DNA of 64,000 bases. Source: Dolomitihabitans soli. GTDB lineage: Bacteria > Actinomycetota > Actinomycetes > Streptosporangiales > Streptosporangiaceae. This document shows, in pieces, positions 51,913-60,402 of the stretch. Under the pieces are notes generated by a model. That model saw only the letters and a program-made list of their open reading frames with translations, made no database searches and was not told the origin of the DNA. A program made the translations under genes and the position numbers. The DNA is taken from assembly GCF_022213955.1 (NCBI RefSeq), contig NZ_JAKNTW010000039.1:51210-115209 (forward strand). Reading direction: 5' to 3'. Position 1 is the stretch's first letter, and each line of letters starts with the position of its first letter.

Positions 51913-52571
51913 GCGTCCCTCCTTGATCCGGCGCCCGCAACGGTGAGATGGTCGGCGAGACCGCGCCACGAGCGGTCTCGCCGCGAGATCGACGTCGAGA
52001 CGGGATAGCAGCGGGGGCACCCGTGCACCCCCACCGTCCGCCCCTGCAGGAACTGGGATTTCGCCAGGTTCACGGCCCGGTAGGCACCGTGTGTCCCGGT
52101 GTCGCCGCTGTGCAGCGCGGCCAATCCCCACTGCGCGAGCCCAGCGGCCGTCAGCACATGGGAGGGCAGGTGGCCACCAGGCCCCGCTGGGTCCCTGGCG
52201 TAGAAGGCGTGCAGGTCGGACAGCGGCTTGCCGACGGTCGAATGCTGTATGGACCGGCGTTCGAAGCACTCGGCACACGCTCCGGTCCCTCCGGGGAGGG
52301 CCAGCGGACCGGCTCTGAGCCAGCGCGTCTCATGCACCACGGGGACGAAGGACGCACCCCACTTTCCGACCAGCTCGCCGACCGTCACCACCAGCTTCGA
52401 GTCATGCCGCGAGGTCACCAGAACGTAGGCGTCCGCGCGTGGCAGAAGACTGGTCAGCACGCCGTGCCCCTGGGCGAAGAGAGTCGGCTCGCCGTCCACC
52501 CCCCGCCGCTGGAGCACCGTGGCCACGTCGGCCGCGAACGGCCCGATGGCGATGACATGTGTCGTGTTCAT
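51909..52571 (-). CDS. Small ThiF-like cyclodehydratase partner protein
   Basis: 220 residues from ATG 52571. It has a Rossmann-like start (THVIAIGPFAADVATVLQRR), HETRWLRAGPLALPG, and a zinc tetracysteine: GACAECFERR and GCPRCYP. This matches the ocin_ThiF-like proteins that present substrate to YcaO cyclodehydratases, but it lacks the N-terminal peptide-binding domain. With the larger ThiF-like fusion it gives the operon two such proteins; the division of labour is unknown. Confidence 0.82.
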   Translation of the reverse strand: MNTTHVIAIGPFAADVATVLQRRGVDGEPTLFAQGHGVLTSLLPRADAYVLVTSRHDSKLVVTVGELVGKWGASFVPVVHETRWLRAGPLALPGGTGACAECFERRSIQHSTVGKPLSDLHAFYARDPAGPGGHLPSHVLTAAGLAQWGLAALHSGDTGTHGAYRAVNLAKSQFLQGRTVGVHGCPRCYPVSTSISRRDRSWRGLADHLTVAGAGSRRDA

Positions 52572-52588
52572 CTCATTCTCCGGACTGG

Positions 52589-53944
52589 TCAGGCGAAGGG
52601 TTGCGGCCACGGGTTGAGGTCCGGCTCGGCGTGCACCGGCAGGCCCATGCGCTCGGGGGCCGTGTAAAGCCTGGGGGTGCCCAGGAACCGCGCACGATGG
52701 GCGAAGCTCAGCGGGACGAGTTCGGGGACGATGACCCGCACCACACGCAGACCCGTCGCCCTGGCCTCGTCGGAGGTGATGTCCACGGCGTAGACCGTGC
52801 ACCCTGCGTCCTGGAGCTTGCCCACCACCCATGACAGGCGCTCGGCTGGGGAATCCGGAACCACGGGGACCATGTCGGAGAGCCGACGCCGGTGCGGGGA
52901 GTCCAGGAGGAAGTCGAACGCGTGCTCACGTTCCGCCACCGCCATGTGAACCGCGCCGTCGAACACGTCGATGAAGTCGTCCAGCGGTTTGTCGTGCGGC
53001 TTCTGGTACTGCATGGCCAGCCGCCCGGAGGACGACTCGCGCATCACCTTGAGCACGGCCTGCCGGGGATCGAGCTCCGTGGCGCACATCACGTAGGTGC
53101 GCACCTTCGTCGCCTGGGGATCTATGTCCACGCTGTAGACCGTCGGAATGCCCAGGTCGGTCGTCGCGTCGAAGAAGTGGGTTTGCAGGCCGGACCTGGA
53201 GGAGACCTCCAGCGCCTGGTCCAAGGCCGGGTCGGAGACGTCGATCTCGATCCTCGGTAGCGCCAGCCGCTGCAGCCAGGTGAGCGCGATGCTGTCCCGC
53301 TCGACACACTCGAGCACGGCGCCCAGCAGGGCGCTGTCGTAGTCGAAGTGCGCCGCCGTGCCCGTCGAGATGGGCAGCCAGAACCGTTCGCCGCGGCTCA
53401 CGACGGGGATGTGCAGGTAGACCATGGCAGCCGGCACCCATCGAGGTTCCCCGCTGCCCAGGTCCACACCGCGAACCCAGCGCATCGGCGCGTCCGGGTC
53501 GGGAGCCACGAGCGGGCAGGCTGGGGCGGCCAGTTCGGACTCGGAACACCGCGGAACCCGGTTCAGGTCCAATGCCTCGTCCCCGAGGGAACGCGCGCTG
53601 GCCCACAGGAACTGCTCCGAGTCCCACAGGCAGCTGGAGTAGCGTTCGATCGCCTCGACCGTGGCGGTCAGCCTGGCGGTCTCCTCGGCAAGTCCGCTGC
53701 CCGCGCCGTCCAGAGCAGCCCACGACATGACCTGGGGCGCGTCCACCGTGCCGGGCAGGATCGACCCGAGATTACCCATGCCCGCGGTACATACCGGGAA
53801 GCGCTGCCGTCCGGTGGTCATCGGGATGCGAGTGACGAGGTTGATCAGGGCGCCCCGGGCGTCGACGAGCGAATCCAGCCGCCGCAGCGCGGCCTCAACG
53901 GTGGTCGGCGGCGGGCCGGCCATTGGATCGGTGCTCACTCGCAT
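52589..53944 (-). CDS. YcaO-domain azoline cyclodehydratase
   Basis: 451 residues from ATG 53944, 5 bases after GGAGG. ATP-binding YcaO motifs are AEETARLTATVEAIERYSSC, ALLGAVLECVERDSIALTWL and CATELDPRQAVLKVMRESSS. The C-terminus is Pro-rich (DLNPWPQPFA), a feature of azoline-forming YcaO enzymes. It would phosphorylate the amide backbone and cyclise Cys, Ser or Thr side chains of the precursor. It overlaps the elimination-domain gene upstream by 50 bases. Confidence 0.95.
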   Translation of the reverse strand: MRVSTDPMAGPPPTTVEAALRRLDSLVDARGALINLVTRIPMTTGRQRFPVCTAGMGNLGSILPGTVDAPQVMSWAALDGAGSGLAEETARLTATVEAIERYSSCLWDSEQFLWASARSLGDEALDLNRVPRCSESELAAPACPLVAPDPDAPMRWVRGVDLGSGEPRWVPAAMVYLHIPVVSRGERFWLPISTGTAAHFDYDSALLGAVLECVERDSIALTWLQRLALPRIEIDVSDPALDQALEVSSRSGLQTHFFDATTDLGIPTVYSVDIDPQATKVRTYVMCATELDPRQAVLKVMRESSSGRLAMQYQKPHDKPLDDFIDVFDGAVHMAVAEREHAFDFLLDSPHRRRLSDMVPVVPDSPAERLSWVVGKLQDAGCTVYAVDITSDEARATGLRVVRVIVPELVPLSFAHRARFLGTPRLYTAPERMGLPVHAEPDLNPWPQPFA

Positions 53945-54794
53945 CGGCATCCTCCTTCGGTGTTCCACCCAGCAGGGCGGCGAGTACGGCTTCGTCACCC
54001 GGCGTGATCCCCAGCCGGTTGTTGTGCAGGTGCAGTAGGTGGAACACCCACTGCCAAATGGTGAGAGGCACACCGCCGGCGATCGCCTCGGAGGCGGTCG
54101 TCCGGATCGCGCCGCCGTACCTTTCTGCGTCCTGTATGAGGTGCGGGGGGAGAGTGTCCCCGGCGGCGGCGACGGCGGGCTCCAGGCGGGCGGCCGACGA
54201 GGCCGCAGCCGTACGGCCGGCGGGTGCGAAGGGTTCGTCCCCGCCTGTCCAGTACCAGAGGTACTTGGACCAGAACAGCTCATCCGCGCCGGGCAGGCAG
54301 TGCCGGAGGGCGTTCTTCATCGTCAGCGCCGCGAGGGCCTGACGCTGGAGATAGTCGAGGCCTTCGCCGACCGCCCGCAACGTGATCTCACTGGAGAGCA
54401 TGAAATTGCCCTCGGCCACCCGGACACCTTCGACGCCACCGTACCGGCGCAGCTCGGGCTCGTAGAGCCGGACGTCGACGGCTTCCCAGTAGTCCATGGG
54501 CGGTGCCCCCGGCACGGACACGACCGGTGTACCCGGTTCGGTCTGAACCTTGCGCAGGAAGTCGGGAAAGCGGCTGACGAGGTCGGTGTAGACCTCGTCC
54601 AGGAGCCCGGCCGGCCCCTGAACGCGCAGCCTGACGTGCGGGCCGCCGACGTCGAAATACCGAAGGAAGAACCAGCGGTCCCGCTCGGTTTCGGTCTCGA
54701 TCAGGCCGCGCGCCCCTGCCACGATCTCCTGGACCACGCTGTCCAGCCGATCGAAGGCGCCGGGATAGATCGCGCAGTAGAGCCAGGAATTCAT
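53895..54794 (-). CDS. SpaB C-terminal-type (elimination) protein of a split lantibiotic dehydratase
   Basis: 299 residues; ATG 54794 overlaps the LanB-type stop (ATGA). The fold is recognised by SWLYCAIYPGAFDRLDSVVQ, RDRWFFLRYFDVGGPHVRLR, YWEAVDVRLYEPELRRYGGV and MLSSEITLRAVGEG. The WFFLRYFDxGGPHxRLR pattern is that of glutamate-elimination domains (TbtC/GodG, NisB C-terminus), rather than of pyridine-forming [4+2] enzymes (TbtD). It would remove glutamate from glutamylated Ser/Thr to give dehydroalanine or dehydrobutyrine. Confidence 0.92.
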   Translation of the reverse strand: MNSWLYCAIYPGAFDRLDSVVQEIVAGARGLIETETERDRWFFLRYFDVGGPHVRLRVQGPAGLLDEVYTDLVSRFPDFLRKVQTEPGTPVVSVPGAPPMDYWEAVDVRLYEPELRRYGGVEGVRVAEGNFMLSSEITLRAVGEGLDYLQRQALAALTMKNALRHCLPGADELFWSKYLWYWTGGDEPFAPAGRTAAASSAARLEPAVAAAGDTLPPHLIQDAERYGGAIRTTASEAIAGGVPLTIWQWVFHLLHLHNNRLGITPGDEAVLAALLGGTPKEDADASEHRSNGRPAADHR

Positions 54795-57253
54795 GATCGG
54801 CACCCGTCCCAGCTCATGTGGGCGACGTACTCCGTTGTGCGCGGATGTCCGTCGATCACGGGCGAGTTCTCCCCGAGCCGGGGGAGAGCTTCCTCCATGA
54901 TGAGGATCTCCTTCGCCGAGAGCGAGTCCAGCAGGCCCGAGACCGAGAGGGGCACGGCGCTGGACAGCCAGAGCGGCTTGCGGGACTTGGCGAACAGGTC
55001 GGGCTCCGTGGTTCCGCGGCGCACGAAGAGCTCATCCGCGAGCCCGTGCGCCCGTGCCCAGTCGCGATAGGCCGCGAAGGTCAGGGCCGGGGTGGACGCT
55101 TTCACCTCGGCCAGCAGTTCTTCCGCGCTCACCATCCAGTGCGCTCTACGGGTGACCACGTCGCCGACGCGTTCGCGAGGGCGGTGCACGACTCCGGTGG
55201 GCCGCTCAAGACGGAGCAACAGCGAGGCGGTGCCCGACACTTCGGGAGCCGTGCAGTACCACGGGCTGGCGATGGTGGACAGCACGTTGGCGGGGCCGTC
55301 CAGTATGCGGCGGGGAACGAGACCGGAGTAGAAGGGAACGACAGGGCCGTGCTCGTCCTCCACGACCAAGGTTCCCGAGCGCTCGTCCAGCCGGATCCGC
55401 AACCGGTCCAGCACCACCGGCTCTCCCGCCGGGACCAGCCCGCCGCCGATATCGAGCGCGGGGACACGGCCCGTGCATCGCGCTTGGACGGTATTCCAGT
55501 CCGAGGCCACGTTGAGTTCCAGAGGCCGTGAACCCTCCGGCGCCAGATGGTCGAGCCACGCCTGGAGCGGGTCTTCGAGGAGCCGGGGGGCCAGCAGCTT
55601 GCGGAAGCGGGCGGTCACGCCTCCGGTGCCGTCCATGATCTGGTTCAGGACGATCACCTGTTCCTGATCTTCCAGGGTGGCGAGCTGGAACAGGATCGCG
55701 AAGGCGGGCCGGAGCATCGAGGGCCCCTGGCCGATGTCGAGGAGCGGAGCGTCGGACAGCCGGACGTCGATGTTGCGCCGCAGATGAGGGCCGGGCGTGG
55801 TCATGTAGAGGGAGAGGAATGCCGGCAGCGAGAGAGAATCATGGACGGGCGCGACATGTCGTCGCCAGAACTCCAGTGTGCTCGCGTACTGCGGCAGGAC
55901 GTTCAGATAGGCCGACAGCCGTCGGCCATAGCCGGAGAGGGCGTCCTCGACCCACTTCGGCAACGCGGGCAGGGGGTCATCCCTGACGACGTCTTCCCGC
56001 ACGGCCAGGTCGGGGACCCGTGGCGCCGTGGCGGTGGCCGTGGCCTCGTCGAGTTCCACGGCCTGGCGCGTGATGCGCGAGGCGAGAGCCGCGCGCAGCC
56101 GGGGCGCGGCTTCGGGCATCTGAAGCATGCCCTCTCGCATGTCACGCATCGCATCGGCCACTTCCGTCCCCATCGCATCCGTCACGCCGGGCGACTCGGC
56201 CAGCGCCGTCATCGCGTGGTGGGCGTCGTAGTCGTCCGGAGCCCAGGCCGATTCCAGGCGGAGAAGTCCCGAGTCGGTCAGCCGGGCCACCCGAGACCAG
56301 GACGCCCGCGAGTCGTCCCTGCGAAGTGCGGCGAGTACTTGGTCACCGGACATGCCATGGGGCACCGCGCGTGCCTGTTCGCGGTGGACGGTCATGTCCG
56401 TCAGCAAATCCTCGCGCCAGAAGAAGCTGTTGGTCTGCGTGTGGGAGTACGTGGCTCGCAGCATGCGGGTGCCGTCAAGCCGCCGGGAAGGATGGAAACG
56501 CAGGTGGCGGCCGGCGGACTCGTGCGCGCAGAAACGCTGGAGGAGCCGAAGATAGAGAGCCTGAGGCAGGGTCGCGACCGCCTGGTAGGAACCTCCTTCC
56601 GCGCTGCCTCCGGGACCTTCGCCGCCGATCGAGCACACCGCCACCGGGCTGAACCAGCCGAGGGGACTCGTCTTGACCGTCGCACGCACGAAGTAGTTGA
56701 AGAGCGTGCGTACCAGTTTCCGCCTCGTCTTGGCCCCCGCACGGGCCGGATCTCCCCGCAGGACGGTGGCCGTGACCTCCGGCGAGACAAGGGAGAGAGC
56801 CTTGATCATCTCATCCGTGCCGGCCTGCTCGATCAGCTTGGCCTCGGCCTCGGCGAGTTCCGCTTCGAAGATCTCCGTGTAGGCCGTCGTGGCCGCCTCG
56901 GACCGCTCCAGGAACGCCAGCCACCGCGTCAGCGCCTGCCGCGCATCCGGAGCGAGCCGGGTCGCCACCCGATTTCGCGCGTCCTCGGAGATTCGCGGGA
57001 CGCGGCCGTTGTGCACATCCCTTCGGAGGCCTACCGCGGCACGGCGCTCCTCGGCGGGCAGGGTGGGCACGAGTTCGTACAGCGCGTCGGCCAGCGGGTC
57101 CGTGAGCGTTTCCAACTGGAGCCTGCACTCACGCATCTCGTCTAGCGCGGCCATCGCCCGGCCCGCCCGGAGCATGTAGGGCCCTGTCGCCGCGTATCCG
57201 GAGAAGCGCACGAGGGCGAAGGGCGCGATGGCCGCGGATTCCAGGAATCTCAT
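54791..57253 (-). CDS. Lantibiotic-dehydratase-type glutamylation enzyme (LanB N-terminal)
   Basis: 820 residues. Family features are IAPFALVRFSGYAATGP at the N-terminus, KTRRKLVRTLFNYFVRATVK with TSPLGWFSPVA, and LSLPAFLSLYMTTPGPHLRR in the middle; the elimination domain is absent and supplied by the next gene. These enzymes use glutamyl-tRNA to activate Ser/Thr of a precursor peptide. It follows the M50 gene by 2 bases and overlaps the next gene by 4 bases. Confidence 0.93.
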   Translation of the reverse strand: MRFLESAAIAPFALVRFSGYAATGPYMLRAGRAMAALDEMRECRLQLETLTDPLADALYELVPTLPAEERRAAVGLRRDVHNGRVPRISEDARNRVATRLAPDARQALTRWLAFLERSEAATTAYTEIFEAELAEAEAKLIEQAGTDEMIKALSLVSPEVTATVLRGDPARAGAKTRRKLVRTLFNYFVRATVKTSPLGWFSPVAVCSIGGEGPGGSAEGGSYQAVATLPQALYLRLLQRFCAHESAGRHLRFHPSRRLDGTRMLRATYSHTQTNSFFWREDLLTDMTVHREQARAVPHGMSGDQVLAALRRDDSRASWSRVARLTDSGLLRLESAWAPDDYDAHHAMTALAESPGVTDAMGTEVADAMRDMREGMLQMPEAAPRLRAALASRITRQAVELDEATATATAPRVPDLAVREDVVRDDPLPALPKWVEDALSGYGRRLSAYLNVLPQYASTLEFWRRHVAPVHDSLSLPAFLSLYMTTPGPHLRRNIDVRLSDAPLLDIGQGPSMLRPAFAILFQLATLEDQEQVIVLNQIMDGTGGVTARFRKLLAPRLLEDPLQAWLDHLAPEGSRPLELNVASDWNTVQARCTGRVPALDIGGGLVPAGEPVVLDRLRIRLDERSGTLVVEDEHGPVVPFYSGLVPRRILDGPANVLSTIASPWYCTAPEVSGTASLLLRLERPTGVVHRPRERVGDVVTRRAHWMVSAEELLAEVKASTPALTFAAYRDWARAHGLADELFVRRGTTEPDLFAKSRKPLWLSSAVPLSVSGLLDSLSAKEILIMEEALPRLGENSPVIDGHPRTTEYVAHMSWDGCRS

Positions 57254-57255
57254 TC

Positions 57256-58383
57256 CTATCCCCCCACCGATGCGACGAACCGAGCGACGAGCAAGGCCAC
57301 GACAGCCAGGTAGGCGAGCGCCAGCAGGCCGTATCCGAGATAAAGCAGGCGAAGCCGGCGACTGGCGAGCTCGTGGTGATGCGAGGAGGGAAGACGGAGA
57401 ACACGGGTGAGCAGGTACTGGATCGCCCTGCGACGGAACGAGTGATGGCCGGTCGCCGCCTCGATCGCGTGTAACCCGTCACTCGGCAACAAAGGGTTGA
57501 CGTCGTTCGCGAGGGTCAACAGAAGGGTGTACGCGACCGCCGCGGCGAGCGCGCGGAGCGTGGGGTCATCTGCGGCGAAGGCCAGCGTTCCCGCTATGCC
57601 GGCGTTCAGCGCGTCGACGACGATCCCCGACGTGGTGATGACGACCAGCGGTGTACGGCGGTTGAGCCGGTAGGCGTGTGAACGATCGACATACGGTCTG
57701 GGCAGAATCCAGAACCAGAAGGCGATCCCCGCCTCGGGAACCGGCACACCGTAATAGCGGCAGGCCAGCCAGTGGCTGGCCTCATGCATCGTCAGGTGGA
57801 GCAGCAGGACGAGCGGGATCGCGATCGAGGCGCTCCCGAGGGCCCCGACGTCGAGCAGCCGGGTCGCCGCCAGTACGGCCACGCCGACCGCCAGCAGGGC
57901 GACCACGCAGACGAAGGCCGCGGCGGCGATTCGCGTCAGGCTCCGGGGCGTCGCGGGCCTGCCCGAGACCGCCGGTGGAGAGGAGTCACGCACCAGCACG
58001 AGCCGCCGCATGGGTATCTCCGCCAGAACCCGGGCAGCCCGGCCACGCAGGCCTTTCGCCGGGGGTGGGACGTCGAGCAGCCCCATCTCGCGGATCTCCG
58101 ACAGGAATCTCGTGACCGTACGCGCCGCGACGGACTCCTCGACCTGGAACAGGTAAGCAAACTTCTGAGCCAGATAGCCGGCGGTGACGCCTTTTTGCAA
58201 ATGCGGGACGAACATCCGCGCGCTGCGGCCGAGCTGAAAATATCGCCCGATGTCCTTCCGGTACAGGAGCACACCGGGATTGTTTTCGGAAACAATCTCC
58301 ACAGACGGGGCGAAGGCGACCGGGAGATCCCAGGCCGGCTGCGCGTCATCCACCAAACCGGATGCGGCATGGGAGCGCGGCAT
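57256..58383 (-). CDS. M50-family membrane metallopeptidase with PqqD-like N-terminus
   Basis: 375 residues. The first ~110 residues (NNPGVLLYRKDIGRYFQLGR, AQKFAYLFQVEESVAARTVT) look like a PqqD/leader-binding winged helix. Then come membrane helices with the zinc motif HEASH in LLLHLTMHEASHWLACRYYG, and a second motif NDVNPLLPSDGLHAIEA, giving the third ligand Asp (as in site-2 proteases). It is the only peptidase of the operon and has a recognition domain, so it probably cuts the leader and may help export. No ABC transporter is nearby. Confidence 0.85.
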   Translation of the reverse strand: MPRSHAASGLVDDAQPAWDLPVAFAPSVEIVSENNPGVLLYRKDIGRYFQLGRSARMFVPHLQKGVTAGYLAQKFAYLFQVEESVAARTVTRFLSEIREMGLLDVPPPAKGLRGRAARVLAEIPMRRLVLVRDSSPPAVSGRPATPRSLTRIAAAAFVCVVALLAVGVAVLAATRLLDVGALGSASIAIPLVLLLHLTMHEASHWLACRYYGVPVPEAGIAFWFWILPRPYVDRSHAYRLNRRTPLVVITTSGIVVDALNAGIAGTLAFAADDPTLRALAAAVAYTLLLTLANDVNPLLPSDGLHAIEAATGHHSFRRRAIQYLLTRVLRLPSSHHHELASRRLRLLYLGYGLLALAYLAVVALLVARFVASVGG

Positions 58384-58419
58384 CGGACTGGGACCTCCCT
58401 TCTTCCTAGTCTCTCAAGC

Positions 58420-58608
58420 TCAGCCGGTGACGGATGAGCCAGCGGTGGAGACGGTGCCCGCGCTGCTGCACGTGCCGGTGGAGAAGGTGAAGGCGCTGCT
58501 CAGGCTGGAGCCGAACGAGCGACCGGCCTCCATCTCGTCACCGGACAGCTCACGAGCGAAGAGCTCGAAATCCGCGGCGAAATCCGGCGCGAGGCCATGA
58601 TCCTGCAT
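58420..58608 (-). CDS. RiPP precursor peptide, Ser/Thr-rich with one Cys
   Basis: 62 residues from ATG 58608, 8 bases after AAGGG. The first 30 form an acidic leader (DFAADFELFARELSGDEMEA, with the F-x-L-F/E-L pattern seen in azole-peptide leaders). The last 32 (from about Ser31) hold 17 Ser/Thr and one Cys (C47), spaced by Ala, Gly, Val and Phe: TFSTGTCSSAGTVSTAGSS. Most Ser/Thr would be open to dehydration or azole formation. It is the first gene of the modifying operon, 36 bases before the M50 gene. Exact cleavage site unknown. Confidence 0.9.
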   Translation of the reverse strand: MQDHGLAPDFAADFELFARELSGDEMEAGRSFGSSLSSAFTFSTGTCSSAGTVSTAGSSVTG

Positions 58609-58687
58609 AGTGAATCCCTTCGATTTGCCTTTCCTTGGACAATGTGACTATTGCATGCACTGATTGATCGAGTGAAGTTGAATTTGA

Positions 58688-58703
58688 TGTGACGTGGATC
58701 ACA
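58688..58703 (-). promoter_or_regulatory. CRP-type palindrome upstream of the RiPP operon
   Basis: TGTGACGTGGATCACA is a perfect TGTGA-N6-TCACA site for a CRP/FNR-family regulator, centred about 87 bases before the precursor start. The surrounding 58610-58790 is markedly AT-rich. A second imperfect palindrome, AGTTTCCCTTAGGGAACT, lies at 58723-58740. Confidence 0.65.
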
Positions 58704-59012
58704 TATGCAGCAAAGAAAAACCAGTTTCCCTTAGGGAACTAGATTAATCGATGGAACTAATTGATTATTGAGCCCATTTCATCCTGACGGCACAGGTCGC
58801 CGAGCCGTGGATCCCGGGCCGGAAGCGACTGCCGTACTTGGCCATAGAGCGACGAGACCGGCGTGCGTCGGCTGAAACCCGCAGGCCCCGCAGTACGGGG
58901 ACCGTCATCAACGGCCCGCCCCGTTCGGGCCGGGTAAGACGAGCACCGGCTCTCGCGCCACCGTCAGGTCAGGTCGCTCCGAGGCTGCGGGCCGGCTCGT
59001 CACCGGTGTTCA

Positions 59013-59105
59013 TCGCAGGGTGAGCGGGGTTTCGGATTCGATGCGGGTCAGCTTCTCCGGGTTGCGGACGTAGTATCGGTGACCCCCGGTCTGAGCTTCT
59101 CGAGA
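59013..59105 (-). pseudogene. C-terminal remnant of a SigJ-like sigma factor
   Basis: The minus-strand frame near 59013-59105 reads RYYVRNPEKLTRIESETP, matching the conserved C-terminus (YVVRNPxKLTRI) of SigJ-type sigma factors with an NTF2 domain. The rest of the gene is absent. The other 400 bases between the RiPP promoter and this point hold nothing else recognised. Confidence 0.4.
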
Positions 59106-59137
59106 CCTGAGCGTCGTTGACCGCTCTTGATGGCCCG

Positions 59138-59404
59138 TTAATCGCCCGGCGATGCGGGAGGAGTCCGCGAGGCCGTGGTCCGCCATCGACGAGCGAGAAA
59201 GCGACCAGCCCACCGCAACCCACGAAAGAAAAGCCGGACCAGCCCGAAGAGAAATGCGACCCCGAACAACAGAGAGCACATGAGCAGGACTTCGCCGAGC
59301 AACTCCCGATCACTCTCGCGTGCCCATTCGATGAATAGGGACGAGGCGACCATGCCCAACAGGTACCCGAGCATCGCCAATGCCTCACCGTACCTGCTTC
59401 GCAT
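59138..59404 (-). CDS. Small two-helix membrane protein
   Basis: 88 residues with two hydrophobic segments (LAMLGYLLGMVASSLFIEWA and LLMCSLLFGVAFLFGLVRLF) and a basic tail. The ribosome-binding site is weak. No family recognised. Base composition fits its neighbours, and the frame is clean from ATG to stop. Confidence 0.5.
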   Translation of the reverse strand: MRSRYGEALAMLGYLLGMVASSLFIEWARESDRELLGEVLLMCSLLFGVAFLFGLVRLFFRGLRWAGRFLARRWRTTASRTPPASPGD

Positions 59405-59562
59405 GAGCTGATCTTAGGCTGATCCCAACGCCCGGGGCTCTACGCATCCATCCGAAGCTTCCGGGCCGAAGTAAGGCCGTACGGAACTGGCGGTCCCTCT
59501 AACGGTCTCCGCGGGCAAAGGTGACGATTGCGATAGCCTCGATCGGAGTTGAAACTGGGGGG

Positions 59563-60402
59563 GTGAGTCGCGCGGTGCCGGAGCCACTCGACGACGCAGA
59601 GCTCGATCGCCACATAAACGAGACGCTCGCGCTCATGGAGCCGCTGCGGGCGGGGGAAACGCCCCACGGACACGTGCGGGGCGAGCCGGAAGTCCACGGT
59701 GAGACCCAGGACGGACAGGTACGCGTGGTCGTCCGCCCTGGGGTCGTCGAGCTCATAACCCTCGACCCCCGCCTGCTGCGACTCCCCCCGGACAGGCTCG
59801 CCGAGCTGGTACGGGAGGCCGCCAACGTGGCCATCGCCGATCTCCTCGGCCGCTCCTCCGCCGACGTGCCCGATCTGGCCGAGTTGTCCAGGACGCTGCA
59901 CCAGATCCGGGACGAGGCCCTGTACCGGATGGATGTCATCTCCCAGTCGATCGCCTCGGGGATGGCCAGAATCCGCGAGCGGACCTCCGTCGCCGGGGAC
60001 TCCTATCCGCGGGGCTTGGAAGACCTCATCGACATGACGCGGCGCAACCTCGACGACGCGCTGGCCGGCGTGGACGGCGTGGCGGAGCCCGTGCGCGGAG
60101 AGGGAGAGGCCGCCCGAGGGCAGGTGCGGGTGGCGGTGACGGATGGCCGGGTGGAGTCGGTGCTGATCGGCCCCAAGGCGATGGCGGCGGGCTCGCATGA
60201 GCTGGCCGAGCACCTGCGCGAGGCGATGAACGCGGCTTTCGAGGAACTGCCGCGCGCCAGACGCCGCCAGGGCGCGGCCGGCGTGGACCCGGCGGAACTG
60301 GCCCGCCGGGCGCGGGAGACGCAGGGCGCGAGCATCGCCCAGATGCACGCCGCCACCCGGGCACTGCGCGACATCATGACCAGCGTCCAGGGACCGGAGT
60401 GA
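59563..60402 (+). CDS. YbaB/EbfC-like protein with two copies of the domain
   Basis: About 279 residues from GTG 59563. Two tandem YbaB/EbfC-like modules are visible: GQVRVVVRPGVVELITLDPR with LAELVREAANVAIADLL, and GQVRVAVTDGRVESVLIGPK with LAEHLREAMNAAFEELP. The coil between them (ARIRERTSVAGDSYPRGL) may help dimerise. In actinomycetes such proteins occur in ESX-like or polymorphic-toxin loci. Starts an operon of three genes. Confidence 0.82.
   Translation: MSRAVPEPLDDAELDRHINETLALMEPLRAGETPHGHVRGEPEVHGETQDGQVRVVVRPGVVELITLDPRLLRLPPDRLAELVREAANVAIADLLGRSSADVPDLAELSRTLHQIRDEALYRMDVISQSIASGMARIRERTSVAGDSYPRGLEDLIDMTRRNLDDALAGVDGVAEPVRGEGEAARGQVRVAVTDGRVESVLIGPKAMAAGSHELAEHLREAMNAAFEELPRARRRQGAAGVDPAELARRARETQGASIAQMHAATRALRDIMTSVQGPE

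Noticed and set aside
53895..54794. Pyridine-forming thiopeptide cyclase.
   Set aside because: The RDRWFFLRYFDVGGPHVRLR pattern belongs to elimination domains, not to TbtD-type cyclases.
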